A stretch of DNA of 64,000 nucleotides from Atopsyche davidsoni (lineage: Eukaryota; Arthropoda; Insecta; Trichoptera; Hydrobiosidae). The stretch spans positions 7,750,001-7,814,000 of the forward strand of contig JAILWY010000012.1 of NCBI GenBank assembly GCA_022113835.1, read 5' to 3'. Below, piece after piece: positions 26,301-37,830 of the stretch (positions are counted from its first letter, which is position 1; the number at the start of each line of letters is the position of its first letter). A program made the position numbers and the translations under genes. The notes under the pieces were generated by a model that saw only the letters and a list, made by a program, of their open reading frames with translations, had not been told where the DNA came from and did no database searches.

Positions 26301-28772
26301 ACTTTATGCAACTATGAAACGTTTCACTTAATGACGTTGCAGTAAGCTTATCTCGCTGGAAAGAAAAAAATATTCTGCATTTAAATGAAATTAAAACCTT
26401 AAAAAAATCTGTGGCATTTCCCAGTATAAATTTTTTAAAACAAAATTAACTACCGATTAATGCATTGCAGTAAAAAAATGTACTAAATAAATTTGATATT
26501 TATGTAATTCGTTGGTTTTTTTCAAAACTGTCACGTGTCGGAATTTTAATGTAGTTCAAGGACTGGTGTCAAATTCAATACGCTCTGGCATGTAAAATAT
26601 TTCGCCTTGCGAGACGCGTATTTGCCTCCACCGATATTGTATAGGCGAGCAATTTTAAAAACTCGCATCTTATGAATTCCAATATCTGAAAAAACCGCTT
26701 CGCGTCTCCGCCCTCGAGCGCTGCTCGGCGTCTGTCTGAATATTGAACAAACTGAAATTGTCCTTTTCAATCGCCCCGGATGCGCGGCCCGCTGGCTCAT
26801 GGAAAATGCATGAAGAGAAGCGGCTCGCGAGGAGAGCCTCCCGGCACCCTCGGGCCCGCCACTCGGCTTGCTAATTATGAAGGTTATATAATGATATGCG
26901 GCTTAACGCTTTCAAAGAGAAAATCTCTTTTTCATTTTTACTTCTAACGCGAACGATGAGATCGATTTTCACATTAGGTAAATCCAAACCTTTACAAAAA
27001 CGAAATCATACTGCGAGATATCATCAGACTACTTATAGTTTTGGTAATTTTATAATACTTTGTTTCTATATATTTATGTTATGCATTCATAAATATGCAC
27101 GTTTTAATATATATGTAACGTAGTAGCTGTTTACTATATTAAAATTTTTCAATATAATGTTCAATATAATGTAAAATAATGTTCAATAAAAGAATTCAGC
27201 CATACAACTGACGTTGGTATTATTCTGTCAAACATGGGAAAAAATAATAATGACAGCAAAAAGAGCGGATCCATCACGGGCTGACATGCAACACGCCCGT
27301 GGAGGTCTGAGGGTCCTCGTCCTGCGCCGCGGCGGCCGGCTGCTGCTGACGCCCTCATAGGAATATTATTCCTCAATTTGCATACAAAGCAGGCGGTTTC
27401 TGTCCGGGTTTGTGGGTACACCGTGATTCCACTGTGCGTGAAATAGTCAGAAGTCATGTGATTGAATTTTACAAGTTGTATTATTTTATGTAAAGGAAAA
27501 TAAACGCATTTGCACTGCACGTACTATAATATTTATTTTATTAAATTATGCTTTAAACAACTTTTTAATTAGATTCTATTATTTAAAATACATGCTTCAA
27601 TTAAACCATTAAAAGTGTGTTTCTGATCTAGTTCATTAAAAAAATATACTTATATAAGCAAACTTTTTTCTACTCTAACGTCGTAATTAAATACATAAAA
27701 CCAATGTTAATATATATATGTATATTTTTAATGAGCTGAATACATTCAGGCTCACGTAATCTGAGTAAGAAGTCTATTAACCACCCTACTCTGTAAGGGT
27801 CGGGGGGTGCAAGCGGATGCTGGCTGATGGAGTTAGTGGTTTTGGTACGAGGGTTTTTTCTCGAAAGGTTTTCCATCGTTTTAAATCTTGAGGCAAATAA
27901 TATTTTCACCAAATAAAAAATATATTACCGTTATTCAATACGCTAACCAATAATGCTAAAATCTCACTATAAACCTTCGAAATGATTGCTGAGCAAACCA
28001 CCTCTTAGAAAAAATACCCATAAACATTACAGTTATGCGCCTTCAAATCAGATAAAAAGTATCTCTTTCAACCTGATTATTATAAAATAAAGATAATTTA
28101 AAATCAGTACTTTAAACTAAAAGCTCAAAACATTTTGTAATTTACACGGTATTTACGCGGGCGGTACGATCCTGAGCGCGGACGCGTCATTAGGTTTCGC
28201 ACGCGTGGAATGGGAGAGCGGATAATTGGATTTTTTCAAAGATTTACTTTATGGAAAGCCTAATGCCAAAGATAAGCTCCGGATATGTCAGTCCCCGCTA
28301 TAAATATTTGTCGCTGCGAGCCCTGATCATAAAATATTACCGTACATTATCCCTCATTTTTTCACCATAAATAAGAACACGCTATCTTTAATATTTCACA
28401 AAAAGGAATATAAATCTACGCTGCATAATATTTTAAACCATAATCCTTGAACATAAACGAATATCTTCTCTTCTAAAAATATTGATTTAGTTTCAAAATA
28501 AAAACACTGAAATTTGAATCGAATGATATATTTTATTTGTTTGTAAGAAATTGTGTGAGAATAAATACTTGAGTCTACCGAGCAGCTGAAGATTTCCTTC
28601 TAACACTTACACTAGAACACAGAAGATCTTACACTTTTTTCTTCTATTGTTAATTCTACAGAAGAGCTTATTATGAGATACCAGTATCAAGATGACGCAA
28701 TCTATGTAGCATACTAAGACAACCAATTGGAAATTCTGATATAATATGAATAGCACAAAATGTGTTATTTGG
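20323..28772. other. Non-coding AT-rich DNA with many GC patches
   Basis: No gene recognised. GC patches at about 20925-21070, 21990-22200, 22985-23220, 24460-24790, 25400-25660, 26690-26870, 27280-27420 and 28150-28330. The 71-codon frame at 21912-22127 has no recognisable motif. Confidence 0.6.
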
Positions 28773-28936
28773 TTATGTGATTAAGCACATTTTTTCATAC
28801 ATTGAAAACAATTAAAGAAAACTCTCAGAAAATATCATCGTGACTTGGGAGGGATCCCTCACAAGTCACGATGATATTTTCTGAGAGTTTTCTTTAATTG
28901 TTTTCAATGTATGAAAAAATGTGCTTAATCACATAA
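28773..28936. repeat. 164-bp near-perfect palindrome
   Basis: Two 82-bp arms are reverse complements of each other with one mismatch (28848/28861), centred on GGGATCCC (28851-28858). The left arm begins TTATGTGATTAAGCACA and the right arm ends GTGCTTAATCACATAA. There is essentially no spacer. In the AT-rich background this cannot arise by chance. It could be a foldback insertion, an inverted duplication formed by template switching, or an assembly artefact. If transcribed it would fold into one long hairpin. Confidence 0.93.
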
Positions 28937-30353
<1,417 letters not shown>

Positions 30354-33300
30354 AAATATCACTAAAAGTCAAAAATATAAATATGGTTATATTTTATTGA
30401 ATTTCAAAAATATAATCTTTTAAATATTTTGATAAACATTTGATATTATACACGTGATTACACTGTTTTGTTTGAAATAATACAATTCCTTTGTCTTGAA
30501 TTGTCCTAAACTGATGCCTCTTGTACTTAAGCCATAGGTCTAAATAATAATTTAAATAAAACTCACAATACCACAAAAACTAGAGAAATTACAAGTCCAT
30601 TGAATTAATGGCATCATTGAGATATTATCTAGGTTTTGGGTGAAAGCACACGAAAGACTTACTTAAAATTACAAAGACCCACCTAAACATAGATATATAA
30701 AATCTAATGTAATCCTAGCAATAATAATAAATGTCAATAATGTTAAGTGAATATTCCTATTACGATTAATTTAATGTTAATCATGCAAGTGAATTTTATA
30801 GGAATTATTCACAAAAGTTTTGAATTATCGTGCTATATAGTTCAGTCATACGACATTGACTTTATGGTCTGTCTTCTTGGTACCGTGTACAAGCATGCCG
30901 TCGTATTTTTAAATTAATACTCAATGCGCCGATTACACTACAATCTTTCTGCCATTAAGAAAAATATATTAGATATTTTCTTGCTGTAGGTAGTACTGTG
31001 GGGAAGATAATTTTATTCTATCGTTTTTCCAAGAGCGCCAATGCATTAAACGAGACTCCCTCTAAGTGTACGTACAAGAAAACTGCTACTATACGCTTGT
31101 ATTATTATTTATTTGAATTTCTAATGCTGGAGTTTTTTGGGGCTCGAATACGAAAATAAATATCAAACTCTGTATAATGTTATTGTTGCTTATATAGGTC
31201 ATTTAATTATTTATAGCAATGCGGTACCCGTAATGGGCTTGACCGAAATAGTCCCTTAATTTATTCCTACCTTTTAGAGTCATTATAATCCAAAATATCC
31301 CCCCCCCCTTTCTTCAATTAAAATAACGTTAAAATGTATTTTTTGTTTATTATGCATTTATATAAATGAAAACCTAAAGCTTTCACTCATCAATCTAGAT
31401 TTTAATCCCTATAATATTAGATTCGACATAAAAGTATAAAACTCTGTACACTAACTTGTATTTATATAACCTTTGTGTACTAGACAACAATATGAGCTTT
31501 CTGGGATAATTTTACAAAATAATAGGTTTTTGAGTCACCATTTATAATTTAATGCGAAGCGTGTAGCGATACAGTTAGAACTCACAGTAGTATTAAAAAA
31601 TTCTTGATTCTGACTGAGCCTATTCGTCGGTAATTATAAGGTTACTCATCTATATCTTACTTAAAATATATTGTTAGTATATCTTTAAATATGACCACCA
31701 GTAAATTTTTTGCGATGTCTTCAAATTTTCGCACTTGGATAGATATATGAAAAAAAAATACTGAGGAAAAGTTGGTTAAGTATTAAAAAATAACAAAATT
31801 CTTCAGCAACTGTTGTACCGGACGTCGGCAAAGCGTTTTGACGCTGGCCTCACGACGGTGGAGGACTGCCTTTTTATGTTCCCACCGGCACGTTGGCAGC
31901 ATTGTGGCTAACTTCATGAACCATATTGTTACTATCTTCATGTGCAATAAATGACAGTTGAGTTACGAATACAAAACGATGGCGGTTTAAGTTAACCTCT
32001 CCCTTCCCGGCACACATCCAAATCCCCATCAATTACAGTCTTTGTGCCAGAAAAGTCTGGTACAACTGTATAGTTCCCCCCATACATTCGAGAATTTTCT
32101 AATAAATCTAGAATAATAATATATACTCAATTAATATCGACCATCTTAACAAAATTGTAACTGGTATACTTACACTATAAACATTATGTAATTTTTGTAA
32201 GGCTGTGACCAAATATTTACAAATGAAAGAATTCGTTTTTTAAATATACTGGTTCAAATTTACTCAGACGAATCAAGATTATTTGAATTGCTATGTGCAG
32301 CATACCTTGGCTTGATTATTTTTTTTATGAGGAAGTGAACAACTTGCTCTGCAGTAGTACACGTAGGACATAAGCAGCAGAATCCCCGAGTAAGGTGTGC
32401 CGCCCCGCCCGCATGGCACTTTACAGGGTTTCTGCTGTCGGATTATCCGGGTCGCTAGAAAAGCTCCGAGCATCCCTTAATATCAAGGAAAGCGATCAGC
32501 TTTGTATTGAGTTTACTAAATTTCTACTCGCAGTATTGCAAGGCTATCCGAAAACCTACGAGAATACTTACATGTAGATTAATCTAAATCTTTGTAAATG
32601 TTATATACGTTAGCGTCTTATGTATTATAAGGTAGTATTATAAACTGCTTATAAGGGTGAAAACCAGAACATTCTTTTCGTTTTCGAAAAGTATCATATC
32701 AGGTTTATGTGTAAAAGCAGAAGTACCACAATAATAACAGGTAACAAAGTAATTTCTTTTATTTTCCGAATTGATAACAAATGACTAAATGCTTTCAATT
32801 ATTATCTGTTCTTAATCTATAATTTTTATTTATTTTAATAACATCAAGCAATAATTAATATTGAATTCAAATTAAGAGACTCATAATGAATACTCGATAA
32901 TTAGTTAAGGCAATAGATAATTTTTCGAAATCATTATCCTTTTAATTAGTGTGAAACTTCGGACAATTATTTACATTATTAACGAACGATTGCTCTAGAA
33001 GTTACTTCGTTTCCTTATCTAACCTGGCTAAATTAAAAAGTCGGTACTTAATCTTTATACAAACAAAGCGCTATGCAAATTATATTCAGGAAGACGTCAG
33101 CCTCGGTTCTAATAACTTTATAAAACTTCTCTTCCTCCGCGCCACTTGTCAAAAGATGGAAATGTTAAAATGCCTTAAGAATTATTCAAGATGGTTTTCT
33201 TCGTAAAAATACATACCTTATAGATCCAAATTAGCCTTGATTATAAGCTAATTACGTTTGATATTTCTAACGAATTTAGCATTTTTGAGAGCGGATCGGC

Positions 33301-33365
33301 TTACTTAACAGGGTCTTTGTTCGTTGTACAAATTGTTCGTTTTTCCGAGTCCCTTAATTACCGTC

Positions 33366-33490
33366 CGGGGGCGGCAGGGTCGGACCGGGCGGGCGGGCCG
33401 GGCATGGGGCCGGGCAGGGGGCCGGGCAGGGGGCCGGGCAGGGGGCCGGGCAGGGGCCGTCCAGGGGGCCGTCCAGGGCGCCGTCCAGGC
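33366..33490. repeat. G-rich minisatellite, 12-bp unit around GGGCCGGGCAGG
   Basis: Several tandem copies of a 12-bp unit (GGGGGCCGGGCA), followed by CCGTCCAGGG-type units. Many G-runs of three or more on the plus strand make G-quadruplex formation plausible. It lies about 2.3 kb upstream of exon 1. Overlapping open frames on both strands are repeat-driven. Confidence 0.9.
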
Positions 33491-33550
33491 CCGGCTGCAG
33501 TGCGAGGCGGCCGATAAGCCTCCGGTCCCATTGTCCGCAGTCAGCCGACA

Positions 33551-33558
33551 TGACGTCA
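33551..33558. promoter_or_regulatory. CRE palindrome TGACGTCA in a CpG-rich patch
   Basis: A perfect TGACGTCA octamer (CREB/ATF-type site) sits in a CpG-dense patch (33360-33630), 2.2 kb upstream of exon 1. It might mark an upstream promoter of the PDZ gene; no TATA box or initiator was recognised, so the role is speculative. Confidence 0.3.
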
Positions 33559-33780
33559 CGGCGAGGCGGCCGCCGTCTCCACAAAGGAGACAAAGGGGAA
33601 TCCCGCCAGGGGCTCTGCAGAGTAGTCCGACTTGAAAGAGACGGGCTCGTGTAATGTTTTTTGCATTCATTTTGAACAGCACATTCACTGATACAATTAT
33701 TTGCTCGGTTATCTTTTAATTGTTATCTTAATTTAAAAAATTCCATATTAAATCATTTAAAATTACTACACAATAACAAC

Positions 33781-33841
33781 ATAGACAGTTTACGCCTGTA
33801 ATATGTAAAGTGTTTATATATCACAGGCGTAAACTGTCTAT
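33781..33841. repeat. Inverted repeat, 19-bp perfect arms
   Basis: ATAGACAGTTTACGCCTGT (33781-33799) pairs exactly with 33823-33841; the loop is 23 nt. Pairing may extend outward imperfectly into ATAACAAC/TTGTTAT. It could be a tiny MITE relic or a transcribed hairpin; no duplication was seen. Confidence 0.9.
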
Positions 33842-35130
33842 AATTGTTATAACAGTAGCAATTGAATTTTGTGTCAATTTATTATAAGTTTAAATTTGTA
33901 AATTTGAATACTTCAGTAAACATACGGAAAAATAATTAAATTGCAGTTATTTTCTGTACATAAAAAATAGTTATATTTGAGAGCTCGGAATGCGGATTGG
34001 TTTTATTATTTCGTAGGAGATCGTTGGTTTGGCGTCTAAATCCTCAGAAAAAGCTTGTAGTCCGCGGCCGCGCACTACCGAGCCGCAAGAACTCTCGATC
34101 GCCTGTAATAGCGTCTTAATGGGTAATCCCGCATACGGAGGGCGGGGGTGGGGGCGGGCAGCTGTAGAACCTGCCCCCCCCTGTCCCCCACTGTCCACCG
34201 GGTGGTTCCAATAAAACAACGGCTGTTTTTAATTCCTGTAGAGACACTATTTGACATAAAAATATTCATTGAAATAAATACTAATATTTAAACAGCATTT
34301 TTAAATCTTAAACAGTGTTATTTAATTGTTAGCAATGGATGAACTATGTACTAGCAGAATATGCTTGAAGCTATTTTGAAAGTTTCTACCTTTTTCATCT
34401 GTGTCCTGCGACTAGTTTTGTGTATGCGTTTCTTGGAAAACGTATGTTAGGAAATGATTTTTTCCTGTGTAACATTTGCTTGCAGATGAATTACGTTTTA
34501 TTGTTTATTTTAGTAACAAAGTTTCTTATTTAATTTCAACTTTAATCATTACCGTAGTAGTTGTGTTTTGTTTGTAATAAATAAAATAATAAAATTTTAC
34601 TTAAACTTCATTTCATAAGCAGTTTATATATAAAATATTTCAACAAATATTGTATATAGTAGGACACATTTCAACCAGAACTACACATCTAATATAATAT
34701 TAAGATAACCGACGCAGTCTCATGCAAGGCACGGAGTATACTGTCGTGTGTACAAAAAGTAATGTCTTTATAAGAACCCGATAAGAATACTTACTATTGT
34801 ATTAGAGATACAGTCGAAGATAAACGACCTTTTTATATGTAATAACATTTTATCTGTTTTGGTAATATCTTTCAATAACATTTTTAACAATTTTCCTCGG
34901 CGTTTGAAGGACTTGTCAAATATTTAACTAAAATGACATTCGACGTTTTTTCAAATATCATTTTTTGTACATTTAAGTGTGGTGTATACATTTATGAGCA
35001 AATATAAATATTTTCAAACATTGATGGGTTGAACCACTTATTTGTGGATTATATATCATTATGAATTTGACTGCTTTTTGTATTAAATTCAGTTAGTTAA
35101 AGTTGGTATGAATTATATAATAAATAATCT

Positions 35131-35190
35131 ATCTTCATCGGGCTCCTCTCCTCAGAGGAGGTTGGCGACCATCTCAATGATCATAAATTT
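35131..35190 (+). repeat. Dispersed repeat fragment, copy B
   Basis: ATCTTCATCGGGCTCC, TCTCCTCAGAGGAGG and TTGGCGACCATCTCAATGA match copies A and C in the same order. The moderately GC-rich sequence on to about 35560 may belong to the same element, a decayed retroelement or old gene copy; no intact frame is visible on either strand. It ends about 230 bp before exon 1. Confidence 0.5.
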
Positions 35191-35796
35191 TATGCTGTAT
35201 TAGTGTTCATGATTATTAAGGGGAAAATAATGTAGGGGGTACCTGGGTAATTCTACACCATAATTTTATATTGGATGGAAAAGTCTGCGTATTGCTGCTG
35301 CCCAATAGCATCATTATATAATTCATTCCTTACAAAGACCTGGCACTTAGATCTGATACTCCTTCTGCAGTGAGCTATAGAAACAATAGCAGGAGCCTCC
35401 CCACCTCGACAAGCGATCACTCCAAGTCCACTTCTACATTGCCGATCCTTTACACACGCTCAGGATACAGATTGGCAGCCATGCACAAGCAACAAAATAG
35501 GGACAACGAGGAAGCTAATATAATAAACCAGTTGAGCCAAAATTGAGATGACTGTATCACAACTTGACTTTTGACATTATTAACATAAAATAGATGTGTC
35601 TTTGGTAATCAGGAGTAATATTAACACAGTCCCCTTTATAAAAAACCCTTTAAATATATATTTTTTTAGTATTATGTAATAGTATATTATCAAATGACAC
35701 GCTACTAAATAAGGTGACCGCAACTTCGAGTCGGCACTCCAGGGTCACCCTCAGTTCACTCCATCACGATGTTCACGGTGTTCCGTTTGGTTGCAG

Positions 35797-36324
35797 AAGC
35801 GGCGCGCGCTCCCCGGCATGAGGATGGGGGAGGCCGAGCTGTCGGAGCTGTCGGAGCTGGGCGCGGGCGCGGCGGGCGGGGCGGGGCGCTTCGGGCGCGC
35901 CGGGCTGGGCCGCCTGTCGCGCTCGCAGACGGACGCGCGCGGCTGCTGCGAGCGCGGGCCGGGCGGCGCGGGCGCGGGCGCGGGCGCGGGCACGGGCGCG
36001 GGCGCGGGCACAGGCGCGGCCGGCCCGGGAGGCCTGTACTACTCGCCGCCGGGCACGTCCTACACCATCGTGGAGCGGCCGGCCAGCTCGCACGGCTCGC
36101 ACGCCTCGCACGCCAGCCACGCGAGCCACGCGGGCCACGCGAGCCACGCGCCGCACGGGGCCGGCGCCCACGGGGCTCACCGCGCGCGGGGCTCGCACGC
36201 GGGGGCGCCCCGCAAGCGCCCCATCAGCCCCGAGCAGGTGCTGCGCCTGCTGGGACAGGCCCCCGCGCCCCGCGCCGCGCGCCGCCCTGCGCCCGCCAGC
36301 AGCCCGCCCAGCACCACGCACCAC
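35797..36324 (+). CDS. Coding exon 1 in window of a PDZ-domain scaffold gene (whirlin/dyschronic-like candidate), low-complexity region
   Basis: Internal coding exon of 528 nt (176 codons, phase 0 at both ends). It is bounded by an acceptor ending ...GGTTGCAG and a donor GTACGT at 36325. The frame begins KRRALPGMRMGEAEL and ends STTHH. It contains a Ser/Glu/Leu stretch, a Gly-Ala/Thr tract from (GGGCGC)n-like DNA (about codons 56-76), a His/Ser/Ala tract made of SHASHASHASHAGH-type units (about codons 98-120), and a basic segment RKRPISPEQVLRLLG near codon 140 that looks like a short conserved motif. The DNA is far more GC-rich than the AT-rich surroundings, so all six frames are open here; this frame was chosen because its phase joins exon 2 exactly. 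Such regions usually lie between folded domains of scaffolds. The true N-terminus is not identified. If this were a first exon, the ATG at 35818 could start translation, but the good acceptor argues against that. A read-through of the donor meets a stop at 36367-36369. Confidence 0.72.
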
Positions 36325-36726
36325 GTACGTACCTTCTCTGTACTCTTCTACTTTATTTCCATTCCCTAGAGCGGGGGTCCCCAACCATTTTGTACCCGAG
36401 AATACATTCTAGAATGCCGGTCTAGTAGCGGGCACCGTATATTTTTTTTCAAGGTATATTTATAGTTGGACATAGTCAATAATACATACAATGCACAAAG
36501 AACATTCAATTCCCAAAATATAGTTATAAAATATAAAAATTATTTTTTACATTTTAACGTAAAATAAATAATAAGTAATAAATAAAAGCATACAAATTCT
36601 GGTAATTGGGACAAAAATGCAACGAATTATTATTTTTAATAAAAACTTTAAAATGTACATCTATTGCAAAAAATTGCTAACGGGTAAAAATTCTAAAAAT
36701 ATTAGTTAGTGTCCAGGCTAAGTTAA

Positions 36727-36846
36727 TTAATATTTTAATGCACCAACGATATTAAATTTAAATTTAAATGTCTTTATTGGCTGATTTTTATAATCATCAA
36801 TATGTTCATCTGTGAGTCGAGGTCTGTACTTTGATTTAATATTCAT
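36727..36846 (-). pseudogene. hAT transposase C-terminal fragment
   Basis: A 39-codon minus-strand frame starting MNIKSKYRPRLTDEHI and ending in a stop. The K-Y-R-x-R-L-T-D-E-H motif matches the extreme C-terminus of hAT transposases of the ZBED/GTF2IRD2-related type, where it follows the dimerisation domain. No DDE catalytic core or BED zinc finger is present; upstream coding sequence is replaced by the 51-bp array. The fragment is in a different frame from the long open frame of the array and cannot be functional alone. Confidence 0.65.
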
Positions 36847-36850
36847 TGAT

Positions 36851-37830
36851 CCTCACTTTTTCTACCGAAAAAATATCAGATAGACTTTCAAATAGCTTTC
36901 TATTCACTTTTACCAGCGCAAAAATATCAGGGACACTTTCACATAGCTTTATCCTCACTTTTTCTACCGAAAAAATATCAGATAGACTTTCAAATAGCTT
37001 TCTCCTGACTTTTTCTACCGCAAAAATATCAGATAGACTTTCAAATAGCTTTCTATTCACTTTTACCAACGCAAAAATATCAGAGACACTTTCACATAGC
37101 TTTATCCTCACTTTTTCTACCGAAAAAATATCAGATAGACTTTCAAATAGCTTTCTCCTGACTTTTTCTACCGCAAAAATATCAGATAGACTTTCAAATA
37201 GCTTTCTATTCACTTTTACCAACGCAAAAATATCAGAGACACTTTCACATAGCTTTATCCTCACTTTTTCTACCGAAAAAATATCAGATAGACTTTCAAA
37301 TAGCTTTCTATTCACTTTTACCAGCGCAAAAATATCAGGGACACTTTCACATAGCTTTATCCTCACTTTTTCTACCGAAAAAATATCAGATAGACTTTCA
37401 AATAGCTTTCTCCTGACTTTTTCTACCGCAAAAATATCAGATAGACTTTCAAATAGCTTTCTATTCACTTTTACCAACGCAAAAATATCAGAGACACTTT
37501 CACATAGCTTTATCCTCACTTTTTCTACCGAAAAAATATCAGATAGACTTTCAAATAGCTTTCTCCTGACTTTTTCTACCGCAAAAATATCAGATAGACT
37601 TTCAAATAGCTTTCTATTCACTTTTACCAACGCAAAAATATCAGAGACACTTTCACATAGCTTTATCCTCACTTTTTCTACCGAAAAAATATCAGATAGA
37701 CTTTCAAATAGCTTTCTCCTGACTTTTTCTACCGCAAAAATATCAGATAGACTTTCAAATAGCTTTCTATTCACTTTTACCAACGCAAAAATATCAGAGA
37801 CACTTTCACATAGCTTTCTCTTTTCGGGTA
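36851..37830. repeat. 51-bp tandem array with 153-bp and 408-bp higher-order units
   Basis: About 19 full copies of a 51-bp unit (core CAAAAATATCAGATAGAC followed by TTTCAAATAGCTTTC) plus a truncated last copy. Three main variants alternate: E (CGAAAAAATATC, TTTCTCCTGAC), A (CGCAAAAATATC, TTTCTATTCAC) and N (AACGCAAAAATATCAGAGACAC). A fourth variant, S, carries AGCG...CAGGGACAC. The order is E-S-E-A-N-E-A-N, repeated once, then E-A-N: a 153-bp trimer inside a 408-bp octamer. The two CAGGGACAC marks at 36931 and 37339 lie exactly 408 bp apart. Since 51 bp is 17 codons, frames stay open through the whole array on both strands (a 433-codon plus frame and a 357-codon minus frame). These are best viewed as by-products of the repeat. 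The array lies wholly within the hAT element. Confidence 0.95.

Noticed and set aside
35769..36425. Alternative long frames over exon 1 (218 codons plus, 203 codons minus)
   Set aside because: Very high GC removes stops in all frames. Only the frame beginning at 35797 joins exon 2 in phase with matching splice sites.
36851..37830. CRISPR array
   Set aside because: Units are contiguous and related throughout; there are no unique spacers, and the genome is eukaryotic.
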